The notes beneath the pieces are model-generated. The model was given only the letters and a program-made list of their open reading frames with translations. It ran no database searches and was not told where the DNA came from. This document shows, one piece after another, positions 22,220-34,969 of a stretch of DNA of 64,000 bases (its first letter is position 1; each line of letters starts with the position of its first letter). This DNA comes from Prinsepia uniflora. Lineage: Eukaryota > Streptophyta > Magnoliopsida > Rosales > Rosaceae. The stretch is taken from contig CM064869.1 in the NCBI GenBank assembly GCA_032719365.1, positions 27,313,504 through 27,377,503 on the forward strand, given 5' to 3'. The translations under genes and the position numbers were made by a program.

Positions 22220-24666
22220 TGATAGGACCCGCTTTAAAAAACTTTGATAATCATGTCCAGTCATGCTCCTATCTGACAAGCGATCCAAAAATTCCAAAAC
22301 TATCCTCAATACTTGACAAACAAGGGATACTTGTATTGATTTACCGATCATGCCTGCTCTTCTCGATCAGCCCTGACTTCCGTACAACAGCTTAGAGGGT
22401 AAATAAAACCATTGAAAGTGTGAGTGGATAAAAATAAATATTTAAAACACATTTTCTTAGAAAAACAAACATTTATCCTCATGTTTCTAAAACCATGCAT
22501 ACATATAGTAATATAAAAACAATCGAATTCCAAATCAAAACAAATCATAGATCGTGGGACCACAAAAATCATGAAATCCAAGCAAACAACCCGTGGCACA
22601 TTTCCATGTAATCCCCGTTTATAAAACCATGTGACAAAATATGGATACTAATATCCATAACCAATGAAAAGTCAATCAACACCCAATCATCGACTCCCTC
22701 GAGCATCAGCCGTCTGTGAAACACCCCTAGATTCGGCTGCCTGGGATCAATCACAATAATAATAACAATCACAATAACAACCACCCCGAGGATCAGCCGT
22801 TTGGGAACACCCCTAACTTCTGCTACATGGGAACAATTACCACAATGATAACCATAACAACAACCCCAAGTTTCGGTCGTCTGGAAAACACCCCTAGGTA
22901 CTATCATCTGAGAATTCGTCACATCAACAATGAACATAATCCAGGGATTAAATCAAAAAAGCATCATAACAAAACAAAACCAATCCGCGAACTCAAGTAC
23001 TAGTAACGATGAACAACATCACTACACGTAGGATAACTTGGGAACTGCACTTACGCAACATTCGAGTCATGTCCAGGAACTGCATTAATGCATCATCCGA
23101 ACACGTTTGGGAACTACACTTATGCACAATCCAGACTGTAACAGTATCCTCGGGAATTGCACATATGCACCATCTGGGTCATGTATGGGAACTGCACTCA
23201 CGCATCATCCGAACAGTACTATTATCATACGAGGATTTCTACTGTGGGAAATCAGTTTACAAAACCTACCAAGCTCATATAACACAAATCATTGACTTAA
23301 AATGAAGTAAAAATACTTTCAAGATTGGGTATGCGCCCAAAACACTATTTCCGCCAACAATCGTAAAACCGTGTCTAGAAATCAATCAATAAATCCAAGT
23401 AATTATCAAATAATCATTTAGAAATTATTATTCAAATCATTACAACATAAATCATGAATAAAGCATTAAGATATTTAATTATTCATGCATGATAATTTTA
23501 AAAAACAAAGTCCACTCACACACCATCCCAAGTGGCTTAATTCCCAGCTGTACGCGCCTTCGAAGTCCTTGGAGCTATCTATCCTGTTAACATACATAAT
23601 CAAGGGTCACTAATGTCCCAAATAATCTTACATTAAATTCCCTTACTTTTCGAGATTAAATACGAATTAAAACCCTAAGCATAACGCTTCGAACACCTAA
23701 AACTACCCCGAGACGATGTCCAATTGACTCGACACCTGCACCAAAATGTTTGTAATATCGAATACATCAAAAGTCGTGTTGATTGAGAATTGAGATGGTG
23801 ATGCACACGCCCCCATGCACTGCCTATGCCTTCTGCAGGTGGGCCTTACGCGCCTACTACAACATCATCCTCAACCTCTAGCGGGTCTTCAAATTCCGAC
23901 CCGACCATATCTTCTTCCTTTGATGTCCATTTTCCATGTTGTAATAACCAAAGTTCATCTAAATTATCGTAGGAAAAGATCTATGACGTCAAAACACAAA
24001 GAACTCACCTCAATTTTTCAGAAAAAAATTTCAACAGGTTTGGCCAATGTCGAGCTCCTTGTTCCGAACCCTTACCGCGCCCAACCTTCAATGTTTTCAA
24101 CTCAAACCATTCCCATGAACTTAACGAAGGTGTTGGTGAGCTGGTTACAAGCTTGAAAGCTTCCAACGATTTGAACGTCCGATTTTTCAGTTTTCCGATT
24201 TATCTGGTTCTCATTTTTGGGTCCTCCTTCTTTTCTTTCTAGCTTTTCCTTTCCTTTTTCTTCTCAGGTTCAACACAACACACACAAAACCCCCACACAT
24301 ATATACACACACCCACAAAGTCTGTGCACATAAGGGATAAGAGGGGGAAGAAGGGATAAGGACACTTGTCCCCATCCCTCAAAATCAGCAAAATATATTT
24401 ACTTGTAAAATTACCAAAATTCCCTTAATACTAAAAGTACCAAAATGCCCTTGGTAATTCTAGACCCTTAAAATATTTGTTCGATTTTTGATTCCAACAT
24501 GCCGCGTGTCTACGGATTCAGGACTTCAAGGCCTACGTATAGGTCCTCACGAAGAGTTCAAAAAGTATCCAGAGTAAAAAGTCAAATTTTAACCTATAAA
24601 GGCAAAATCATCAATTATCTTTTTAAATTCTCAAAATTATATTTTTTGAATTTTCGGGTCGTTACA
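22220..24666 (-). repeat. 5' LTR of gypsy element 1
   Basis: 2447 bp, display start TGATAGGACCCGC, display end TTCGGGTCGTTACA. TGTGAGTGGAT is at 22419-22429 and GTCCACTCACA at 23510-23520. The zone between holds two copy-specific repeats: about three 75-bp units with CACCCCTA (22690-22920), and four to five 40-50 bp units with GGGAACTGCACTTACGCA-like words (23039-23215). Bases after 24666 (CTAAG) should be the target duplication, but its partner lies left of the window. Confidence 0.88.
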
Positions 24667-26180
24667 CTAAGGGCACAGCGAAATGCCAAAATAGGCAAAA
24701 AGCCCACCAAAGGCACAACGCCAACCAAGGGTGACATCATCTCCAAGACTAGTGTATATTGTATTTTTGTTCACATGTGGTATCATATAGTTTTTAGTTT
24801 TTTTTTTTTGGATTTGTTGTTCATTTTCTCCATTTTGTGAAAAAAAATATATCTTTTAGCAAATAGCTTGAGTTGTCCCTATACTTGAAGAGTGAGACTA
24901 ATTCTCGCTCGATGTACTATTTGTCTTTGATGACAAATCACTCCTAGCAAAATTCAAACTCTTGACTCTTAAACAACAAAATTTATCATCTAAAAGTGGA
25001 AGTTCGCCATTTATAATAAAATAAATGAAAGGGCAAATTAACAAACCCAGCACATTTTTATATGTTGCATTTCACATATTGTATGCTTGTGTGTATCAAG
25101 CAATGATGTCATGCAAGCTTAGTCATACATACGTTTCCCACTGCAATCTATAAATACTTCTACTATACACAGACAGTGATGTATTGGTTTATTGTATTGG
25201 TTGTTTTTATAACTCAAAATAAAATGTAGAGAAAATATATCACAGGCATGAAATGCAAAGTTTGCCAACATGCTAGAAGAACTTTTGAGAGATTAGATAA
25301 CGACAGTTCAGGCTCAACATAGTCAAGACAATTTAATCACTCAATGATATCCACATTATTATTCGGTCTCAGAGCATTAAGCGAGTAATTCCGGACTCTT
25401 TGTCTCACGAGATAATCCATCAAAAGTTGATGATTAGTTTTAATACTTTCACTCTTTCAGTACACAAAGAATAACAAGGATCACTCCTTGACCACGATTC
25501 CACAATTAATCTCTAGTATTTAGGAGACCTCTAATTAGGATCCAAGCAAAAAAAAAAAAAAAATCTTTGGAGGAATCGTAAGCTTCCACATTCTATTTAG
25601 AAGGTTACTATTCGGGTGGAACTTGACCCTTAGAAGTTCGAGGCTGATTTGATTGTTAATTCCCCTTTAGTGCTAGGTCCCCAAACATAACTATCTTACT
25701 GTACCGAATAATCTATCAGCACGGATATAACTCAGATAATATTAAGAGTCTGTTCTGCTAGCATAGTTCTTAATAAATCAATATTTTAACAGCCACTCTC
25801 AATAAATTTATCCATAATAAAGATTAGTCTAATATATTTAAATTATTTTAATCCATCAATTTTTGCCAAGGGAAATGGCAAGGCCCAATTAAAACCCCAA
25901 CAACTAATGCTAGACATCTTCCCCACAATCCATCAATACCTTAAATAATATTTAAGTGGTGAGAATTTTAAATCTTAGGTAATGGAGGTAGTGTGGGGTT
26001 TAAAACAGTAGAGATAAGAAGAAATCATAATTGAGAATTATGTGTCACCAAACTGTTTACATGTAAACCTAGGCTTGACAAATCACGCTCCAGTGGCGGC
26101 ATATCTGTCAAGCAGTCCACGGCTCGTCCACAGTTTACTTATACTTGAGGTTGAGGTCCTGAGGGCTGAGGGCTGAGGGC
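24667..26180. other. AT-rich spacer upstream of the AT-hook gene
   Basis: No convincing open frame, RNA gene or transposon end is visible. There are homopolymer runs (T near 24799-24810, A near 25549-25562). Near 26160-26205 short direct repeats GAGGGCT and GAAAACT lie just before the pyrimidine-rich stretch that probably starts the AT-hook transcript. Confidence 0.4.
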
Positions 26181-26199
26181 AGTGAAAACTGAAAACTGA

Positions 26200-28568
26200 A
26201 AACCGAAAAGTACCTCCCTTCTCTTTTCACGCTCCTTCATTTCTCATCTTTAACTCCCACTCTTCAATCTTTTACTACCCTCCTCGTCTCTTCCGCCAGG
26301 GAGGCAAACAAAAACCCAAACCCCACAAACCAAAAGCCTGTTTCATCCAATTTCTAAAGCATCCACTTAAAATTCCGAGGTTTTGACCAGGGATGCTCTG
26401 TATTCAATGCCAAACGACATCGTAGGAACATTTAGACAAGGTACTGCCTCTTTCTTCCCCAATCTCTCACAATCCCTAACTCATCTTTGCTGATTATTAT
26501 CATTGCGTGTTGGGCATAAGTAAAAATTTGAATTTTTTTTTGCATTTGGTTGTCTATGTTCCGAGTTTGTGTGGAGAAAAGAGGAGATAAAATGAAAGGA
26601 TAGAAGAACAAACTTTGGTTTTTAAGGTGAGTGGGATCTATTGCTTTGTCGGGCCCTGTTTATTTGTGGAAAAGTTTGAACTTTTGGTTTTGAATTTCCA
26701 CCCTACTTCTATTTCTTAGAATAATTTTTACAGTTTTTCGAAGTAACCAGGTGGAATCTTCAGTGCAAATTTTCATTTTATTTTTTAAATTGTATGTTCT
26801 GTGTTCCGTATGTGAAAATTTCAAGGTCAATGGGTAAAGAATCAAAGAGCTTCTAGTGACTGGATTTCCTCTATCATAATTAAAATCTTCTGTTTTGCAT
26901 TGTGGTCTTTGATTAGTGAACTTATGACGGATCATGCTTTGCTGATTTTAGATTAGTCATTTTCAGTAATTAGAAATTTGGTTTGTGAGAAAATAACAGC
27001 TGGAGAATAGTTTTGTTACCTGACTTGCTTCTGCAGTGGTCCCAGATGCAGTCTGATAACTCGGCTGCTCATACTGAGTTTATACTTTATAGCACGGGAG
27101 GCTAGCGGCTATCCTGTGTCCGGTGTGGGTATCAGTATCACATATATAATCTTCTGGGTATTTTGGACAATATATGTATGCTGTAGTGTCCTTCTTAGGG
27201 AAGCCTTATGTAGTTGAACCTCATTATGAGAATATCGCGCGTACATGCGACTTATGAATTCTAGTCTGATTGCATGACAATCTTAAGATCAGGAGAAGGG
27301 TGTTTGCGAGGGACTGTTCTAAGGGTATTATTGAGGTAGTGGGGTATGAGCGTCTTCCTTGTGTTTGTGTATTGCTATTTAACTGCTTTGACTTATGCCA
27401 GTTATACTTCCCTGAACCACAAGAATTTTACGAATCACAGAAATCGTGTGTGTAAGCTTTCTTGCTTGTTTATCTATTTTTTCCATTATGAATTGTGGAG
27501 TGGTGATTCTTTTGAATTTAGGTTTTTACTTCCAATTCCTAACTAGTGGTCCAAGAGTTTGTTCCCTTGGGTTTCAGATTACTTGTTATTCATTATTTGG
27601 CAGGTACGTCTGAGATTAGACAAGAATAAAGGTGACCAAACAGTGAGTGTAGTTCATATTGTATTTGGCGTCCTATTTCTGCTTATCCAGAATCCCATGA
27701 AAATTTTACCCGGAAAATAAGTTAAACATTCATTCTATAACCTACATGAAAAAGGAGAGCTGCTTGCCATCCGGGGTTTTATGTCCCGTATGGTTCTGGC
27801 AGCGTAAAGGATTGCTGGATCAAAAAAAGAAAAAAAAAAAAAAGGAGAAATCAACTCATTTGAACAACTTAATATCCATTATTTTCTTTTATAGTTTCCA
27901 CTCTCGTCTTTTTTTTTTCCCTTCTATCAGCTAGTTGGATTCCTTGTTACTTGCAAGTAATCCACAATTATGTAGCAAGTGGATTTTCATTTGTTGTCCA
28001 GCATTTATTTATTTTTTTGTCTAAAACTTAGTTTCCTTTTTTTATTTCAGCATTAGGATAATTGAAGTTATGAAAGTTTAGAGTGATTAGTTTTTTTTTC
28101 GTTTGTTATCGTTTTACCTTTTAGGGCTCTAGTCTACTTATAGGTTTATTGCTTAGTTAAACTTTACAGTGAGAAATAAAGATCATTTTTCCCCTTCCTG
28201 TTCTTGAAGATTATTTCTGTAGTTTAGATTCTTATGCTTAAAATCTGTAGCTGTTAGCAGCTAACTTGTTGCTTGAAGAGTTTCTCTTACTTCCTACAGT
28301 TGAGCATTCTACCTTTAAAGAAATTTGCTTTGGAGAGGATTTGTCTCATATGAATATTTCTTTAAGAGAATCGAATTTTCTTGGGCTTCTTTACAGGACT
28401 TACTTTACTAACTTTTTAATTATGTGAACCTTAAAAGTATGGATGTTTGACTTGTAACTAGCCATTAAGTGTGGTATCAATTTACTAATTAAACCCATTC
28501 CTACTGTAGGTTGTGGAAGTTGTGGAAGTTTTTGAAAAGAGCAATAACCTTGGGTGAAGTTCTTGAAG
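26200..28568 (+). other. Probable 5' untranslated exon and about 2.07-kb leader intron of the AT-hook gene
   Basis: A CT-rich, TSS-like stretch (26215-26290) is followed by sequence without long frames and a good donor AG|GTACTG at 26441. A good acceptor CTACTGTAG|G lies at 28509-28510, and the first in-frame ATG comes 59 bp later. Introns of this size in the 5' leader are common for plant regulatory genes. The intron is T-rich, as plant introns are, and holds no long open frame. Other donors nearby cannot be excluded without transcript data. Confidence 0.55.
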
Positions 28569-29934
28569 ATGAGCCAAGCAGATCAAGGGAACAGCCCTGA
28601 TACTTCCTCAAACATTCTCGTGAAGCGAAAACGTGGCCGTCCACGGAAATATCCCAAACTCTTTATGGAAGACAATGGTCGTGTGACAAATGCTCAGAAT
28701 GTGAACTCGATGTCAGTGGAGAATGCTGGTACTGGTATTCCTCCTGGATTTCAAATTCAAGGGAGGAATGGATACCAATCGCATCAAGCGGCGTCAGCTA
28801 ATAGTACAACGGATGTCATGGTGGGCAAAGTAGTTTCCGGTGTCATTGACGCAACATTTGATGGAGGCTATTTACTCAGTGTTAGGGTTGGAAACTCTCC
28901 CACCACTTTGAGGGGTGTTATCTTCAAGCCTGGACGTTACTTGTCTGTTTCAGCAGAGAATGATGTGGCTCCAGATATTCAAATGATTAGGCGAAATGTG
29001 ATTCCAATTCCAGCTGAGAGCTACTCTCATGTCCGCAGTAAGAAACCTCGTCGTTCTAGAGATGCCCCTTGCTCTGTGAATCACGTGGCTTCGAAAGGCA
29101 AACATGTGCTTCCGCTGGCTGTTCAAACGGTTAGTCCACTAATGTCCAGAGGCAACTTGACGCCTGTTATACTGCAGCCTCGAAAACTTTCTGATGGGAG
29201 ATCTCTCACTGGTTCATCAACTTCAGTTGCGCCCATGCCTCAGCTGAGTAATGGCTCAATAGCCACCAACGAGGCGCCACTCACCAGTGTGCCAACTTCT
29301 GTCGCAAATATTATTCAGGTTCCATCAGTTCCTTCTCCAGAAAATGGGTCAATAGCCACCAGCCTGATGCCAACAGTTGGAAATCAATCATTTTTCTTCC
29401 AAGGTGGACAAAGTGGAAATGGTACTTGTAATCAACCATCGGCGAAATCAACAAGACTACCAGATATACCTTTTGAAAATTTGGTCACTGAGGTAGTTAA
29501 TAGGATTGATAAGCCCTCGCAAGCTCCCTCACTAACAACGGATATTCACGCTGAGGGTAGCAAGTCAAGTGGCAGTGAGCTGGAGAATGATATGGATCAG
29601 CATGAACCCCTGGTAATTAAGCCTCTGCAAGCCATACAGCCGAACGACCACTCTCCACCACCACCAAAACCACCCGAGGATGGTAGATATGGCAAAATGT
29701 CTGAGCTGTTGTTGCAGGTAAATTGACTCTTCTATAGCATGCATGTTGTTCTGGACATGGACATTGATTCCAGACATGCTATTGATCTCAACAGAGTTTT
29801 TTTATTTTATTTTTTATTATAATTTCGCTGTACAATATGAACAGGTTTTGCAGGAAAGCATGAGGAGGATCGAGGTGCCACAGGCTGAAATGTCAGCCAC
29901 AGGTTCCAGACCCGATTTGGATGAAGCAAGCTAA
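28569..29934 (+). CDS. AT-hook DNA-binding nuclear protein (resembles proteins annotated as METABOLIC NETWORK MODULATOR 1-like)
   Basis: Coding exons are 28569-29717 and 29845-29934, 412 codons plus TAA at 29932-29934. The intron has GT at 29718 and AG at 29843-29844, phase 0. The start is ATG 28569; the 15 bp in frame upstream lack another ATG. Residues 19-27 form the AT-hook KRKRGRPRK with core RGRP, which binds the minor groove of AT-rich DNA. Residues about 84-145 form a conserved block (VVSGVIDATFDGGYLLSVRVGN ... GVIFKPGRY ... NDVAPDIQMIRRN) that I remember from a plant-only family of AT-hook proteins. A basic KKPRRSR near residue 160 may be a nuclear signal. The middle is Ser/Pro/Thr-rich and disordered, with two SNGSIAT/ENGSIAT words; the end (MSELLLQ|VLQESMRRIEVPQ) looks like a short amphipathic helix. 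Nuclear location and chromatin or transcription role are inferred from the family. It appears intact. Confidence 0.88.
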
Positions 29935-30436
29935 AATGTGCACCCAGTTGAAGAATGTGATCATTCAAGTGCCTCATTTTATGGTTGCCACCTTGTATGC
30001 GTTGCCGATTGACACCAAGTCTTTGCATGATGTGGTAATCGGAGCGGTACTTGGAAGGATCGTATTTCTAAACACCATGTTGGATGGTGAGTACATAGAC
30101 GGTTGTTTCCGTAAAATAGGAACTGAGGAAGGTTTGTTTTTACTTTTACCCCTTTGGAGTTTATTTGACAGTGGTACCTCGTTGCTTATTATCTGTTCGA
30201 ATTACCATCGGAAAATATGCCAGGTTTTGCAATTTTGGTTTTGGTGAATCAAAGACTGTAAACCAGAAAAATAGGGGCAGAGCCCGGTATACCCAAGCCT
30301 AGAGGCATAGGGAACAAGCAAACAAACTCAACATGCATAGGTAACCCTCCTCTAAAAAGTTGTTCGAAATGGTTTTTCTTGCTAATTATTGAATTGGGAT
30401 TTTTAAGAATGTTGGGGTCCGTTTGATATCGTTTTG
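29935..30436 (+). other. 3' untranslated region and downstream flank of the AT-hook gene
   Basis: The sequence after the stop is mixed-composition and carries no other convincing gene. I do not see one clear polyadenylation signal that I would commit to. It gives way to T-rich sequence and the duplication at 30437. Confidence 0.4.
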
Positions 30437-30651
30437 CATGATATATTTTTTTCGTTTTTCAGATGCAACATAGTTGCAAATTTGTTTGTTTGTATTTTTT
30501 TTGGGTCCGAGTTTGTTTGTAATTATTTTTAAAGAATAAATTTAGAAAATAAAAATCGTTTTTTCATAATATATTTTTTCGTTTTTCAGATGCAAAATAG
30601 TTGCAAATTTGTTTGTAATTATTTTTAAAGAATAAATTTAGAAAATAAAAA
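30437..30651. repeat. Tandem duplication of about 87-119 bp
   Basis: Copies at 30437-30555 and 30565-30651 share 'tttttcgtttttcagatgca' and 'taattatttttaaagaataa' plus 'tttagaaaataaaaa'. The first copy has an extra ~30 bp (TTTGTATTTTTTTTGGGTCCGAG) between the two halves. This is AT-rich and not coding. Confidence 0.75.
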
Positions 30652-31680
30652 TACATGATGCATTAATTATCATAAATGACCAGGGAATTTTCAAGTGGTT
30701 TAATCTATACCAGAGTACACATCAAAACTGTGCATTAAAACTATGCGATCAACTCATGGGGCCCCGACTTGGAGACAAGAGACAAGACGGCATTGGTTGC
30801 TTAATGGCTTCGAGAGAGCTACATGTTTGGGATATGCTCGACCTATCTGCTTTCCTCGGTGTTAGACAGGAATAGTGATTCCTATTAGTTGTGATTACAA
30901 TATAGTATTTATATAATACTAACTGAAAGGCTACTAAAATATTATTATAGTCATCACTGACATAACCACTTAAGGGTGATATTTTTTTTATAAGATTCAA
31001 TATATAATTAAATTTATACGAAATTTATATAAATTAATTCCCACAATTAAAATTTTGGGTCAATTGTTATAACACGTTTAATATCTGTTTAATAAACAAA
31101 TAAAGTTAAGGTCAATTTGTTAATTAATATAATGATTTATATATTAACATATTTAATAAACGGGTCATTCATTAATTTATTATTTTTTCATTTACTTAAT
31201 TCTCAATATTGGACCAGATCAAATAAACTCGATCCAAATTTTTTGGGTTTGGGCCGAGTCGAGTTGGACATATGTCATATTATAAAAAATACTGGGTTGA
31301 GTCGGGCTGATTTAGTAACATATATAAAAGTCAAAGAATTTTATTGGGTCGGATTTTTATCGGATTTAAGAGGTCAAGTCAGAAAAGCTGACTTGGATCA
31401 GGCACAATTGAGCTTTTTAAAATTACTAAAATCTTATCTTAAAACCTTAGGGAAAAAATTAGGTAAAATAAAAAAGTACCACAAGTACCATTCAAGTTCA
31501 AATTATACTTACTATTGTACCTATCAATTTCAATGCTTAATGGCTATATTAAAAATTTGTTCAGTTAAAATTTTATATTACATTTTTATCCTCAAATTAT
31601 CTCATTGTCACTCTCAACCACCTCATCATCATTATCTTCCATCCAACCTGGTTTTGATGCTTTGACATTCATTAATCTTC
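30652..31680. other. AT-rich spacer with GGGT(C/T)-type words
   Basis: No gene is supported. At 31200-31400 there are repeated GGGTTGAGTCGGGC/GGGTCGGA/GAGTCGAGTTGG-type words, a composition often seen in the non-coding ends of plant hAT elements. It directly precedes a hAT transposase remnant, so it may belong to the same dead element; that link is an inference. Confidence 0.35.
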
Positions 31681-32364
31681 TGCTCATTTCTCTTGTAGAA
31701 GAGCATCTTGTATTCTTGAATTACCTAGCATCTAATCCTTCAAGCAAATCAATGTTTTGATCGTAGTTGGATTCAAACTTGCCATCTTTTCAAACATAAT
31801 TCTACAACCTGCACTAAAGCATGATTATGAAGTTATAGTAGATGCTAAAACTGTTAGCACATCAGAAGCAATAAGAGAGAGAGAATAAGATACAATGGTT
31901 GATTTGATTACCATCAATCCAAAAGACTAAATGACTTGTCTCATCAACCTCAATTGTTGGCAAATCGAGATAAACTTATAAATCAGAGCTCATAGTAGAA
32001 CTAGAATGTGAAATTTTAGCTCTTTTCAAACTTTGCATGGAGTAATTTCAAACAACAAGAACATATATTGAATTGGGATCTTCACTCAAAAGGCTAGAAA
32101 ACGGATTCACATGACACAATATGTCTCTCACTAATCACAACTTTATTCTTGTAAAAATCATATAATTCAAATAATAACTCCTTAATGTGTCTGAGTTTTT
32201 TTACCAATAGTGCATTCATCAATACGCATTAACTTTAACCATTCTTCAATTGCAAAAAAATTAAACCTAGGGTCAAGAACAGTAGCAAAGTAGAAAATTT
32301 TAGGAAAATTAGCCCAATATTTATCAAAATTTTCCTTCATCTTAATCAAAATAGTGTTAAACAA
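31681..32364 (-). pseudogene. Decayed hAT-superfamily transposase, C-terminal part
   Basis: In minus sense the right end reads MKENFDKYWANFPK...FATVLDPRFNFF, the hAT block just before the C-terminal region (MKEKFDKYW-type and VLDPR). Further on come YLDLPTIEVDETSHLVFWI, LIASDVLTVLASTITS and CFSAGCRIM...TIKTLICLKD. These correspond to the hAT dimerisation domain (ELxxYL, FDxLxWW, ASDVLxxxVSTxxSE, FSAGxR, LxCLKDW). Several stops and shifts separate the blocks, and the N-terminal half was not found. A transposase of this superfamily is what would mobilise elements like the three MITE copies here, but nothing shows this remnant was their source. Confidence 0.75.
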
Positions 32365-32530
32365 ACCAAGTTTATATATACATAAATTATTTCATGGATA
32401 TCTACAAAACAACTAATTATACAACTTGAAGTATGATAATAAATACCAAAAAAATACCTTTGTTGAAGAATAAAAAATTGAAAAAACCCACAAATAAGCT
32501 CAGCAACTACTCAATCATTTTCTGTAGGAA

Positions 32531-34969
32531 TGACGAAACCTATCCCTAAAACACCTCGATAATCACACCCGAACCTTGCTCCCGTCTAACAAGTAACCCA
32601 AAAGACCAAAGTCGCCCCTATCACTCGTCAGACAAGGAATATTCATACTTTTCGCAAGTTCATGCATTCGCCTCTTGAACAGTCTCGATTTCCCTGCAGC
32701 GGCTCTAAAGGGTTTTAAAACCAAGGAAATGTTTGAGTGGACAAAAGAGCTATTATAAAAATATAGTTTGGAAAACATAAGTATTTTCCTCTATGTTTTA
32801 TAAAACTATGCATGCATGTGATAAATCCTCAAATCTCAATAAAATAAACAGAAAACAAGAAACTTCAGAATACGAGAAAATATCTGTAACTCAAATCCAT
32901 ATTTGTAAACCAACGCATATACGGACATAGCAATGCACAAAAATAACAATTATATTGATCCAACCCATCCTCGATGTCTGAATCCCAATCATCTTATCAT
33001 ATTTGCACTACCAGTAGGCCAAACCACTTGGGAAAATAGAGCCCAACTCTGGATGTCTAAGTGTGGATCGACTCAAGAAAATAGAGCTCAGCTTTGGACA
33101 TCTGAGTCACAGCCCAAACAACTATCTTAAGAAAACAAACCCACGCTCTGGACATCTGAGACTAATTAACCACTCTGGAAAACAGAACTCGGCTCTGGAC
33201 GTCTGAGCATTAACCACATATCTCAACTACTCGGGGATACAACATCTGAATGACTGCCCAGGGATACAGTATATGTGCGTAACCTAGCAATCCGAGGAGG
33301 GTTTTTTTATAAACACATCAATCCACATATACTGAGACATAAGATATTTATACTTCATATCAATTCTAAAACCAAAAACTATGTTTCAAGATCTGGGCCT
33401 AAACTCAAAACATAACTCAAATAAAGCTAAACAAATTTACTTAAAATTGTCAAAATTCATATAAAAATCATAATCAAGCCAATATCACAAGACTCACACA
33501 TATTTAATGCACATATCAACTCCGTAAATCAAAACCAAATCTCGAAATCTGAACATAAGCACAAACCACCATTTATGCCAAAACCTCATAAAATGTGCAC
33601 TTTAGATAATTCGTAAAATCACCAAAAATCCTATAAAATCATAATCAAATCTTCATCACACCAATCACGTAATAATGCATTTAAAATACCTAAAAATGCA
33701 TGCATAATAGTTTAAAGAAAGAAAAGTTCACTCACACACAGTCCACGCAGTCCGATACCGAATTGCATGCATTTCCGTAATTTCTGAAACCTTTACTACA
33801 TGTCATCAACCACTTTTAAAGTTACTAATCGTCTCAAGTAACTCATATTTTAATCCCTCAATTTTCCGAGTATTTTAAACTGCTTGAAAACGACCCATAA
33901 AACTTAAGACATTTAAAACTACCTTGAGACAACGCCTAATTATCTCGAAAACTATACCGTTTGATTCGTAACGTCGAATACATAAAAAACTATGTTGACT
34001 CCATGCGCCTAGAAACTTCACTGCGAGTGGGATTCACATGTGGTTACTGTTCATCACCATCAACCTCTACTCGACCTTTTTTTCGTAAACGGGGTCGCCC
34101 GACTTGGAAGCCATGATCCAGTTCGAAAACCTCAATTCCTCAAACTTTTCTTGAGTTTCAAACATTTAATTCTTCTACTAGACTCTAGGAAAAAATCTAT
34201 AATAAGTAAACAACAAACACACACCTCGACGACAAGGTCCGAATCCATGAACTTTGGTCATGATTCCACAGTCCTTTTTTATCTCGTTCCAACGTCCGAA
34301 AACCTCTCTTCTTTCCTCAGGATGATTGTATGATCTCTAGGAACACCCATAGCTGTCTACTTCCGAGGTTATTGGCCCCAAAACTAAGAACCCAAAGTAT
34401 AAACTTCATGGGTTCCCTTCCTTATCGACTTGTTTCAGAGCATTTAGGTCCTTGTATTTCCCACCAGTTCCATGCTTCTTTTCTCTCACATCTCTCCTCA
34501 TTCCTCTCCCTTCCTATCTTTCTGGTTTTCCTCCTTCACGGGTTAGCTGGTAGTTTTTTTTCCTTCATTTTTCTCATTCTCGGCCACCATGTACCGAATT
34601 ACCCCATACACCACAAACCATACACATATATACATAAAGGAAGGTCATTGGAAGGCTAAGAGATAAGAGAGAGGGAAGGTTCTGGATTAACCTAGAATCC
34701 CTCATTTGAAATTACCAAAATTACTCTTTTATGTTAAAATTGCCATATTCCTCTTAGCTAGTTTTGACTCGTATTGAATCCTTCCAATGTATGATTTCAA
34801 CATGTTGCCTGTCTACAGATTCAGGATTCTGAGACCTTCGTAATGTCCCTTAGAGAACATCCAACCAATACTCGGGTCAAAAAGTCAACATTTGACCCTC
34901 AAAGGGTAAAATCGTCAATTCCATTTAAATTTCCAAATTTTATTTTCTTGGAATGTTCGGGTTGTTACA
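32531..34969 (-). repeat. 3' LTR of gypsy element 2
   Basis: 2439 bp, display start TGACGAAACCTATCCC, display end TCGGGTTGTTACA. Its arms TTTGAGTGGAC (32732-32742) and GTTCACTCACA (33726-33736) each carry one change from the family consensus. Between them is a copy-specific repeat of about 45 bp units with 'ctggatgtctaag'/'ctggacatctgag' words (33045-33215). GCATGCAT words stand inside both arms. The hairpin is degraded (GTCTAACA ... CGTCAGAC). Confidence 0.88.

Noticed and set aside
31117..31665. 182-codon open frame in AT-rich spacer
   Set aside because: Composition is dominated by Ile/Leu/Lys/Tyr as expected of AT-rich random sequence, there is no domain, and it overlaps the probable end of a dead hAT element.
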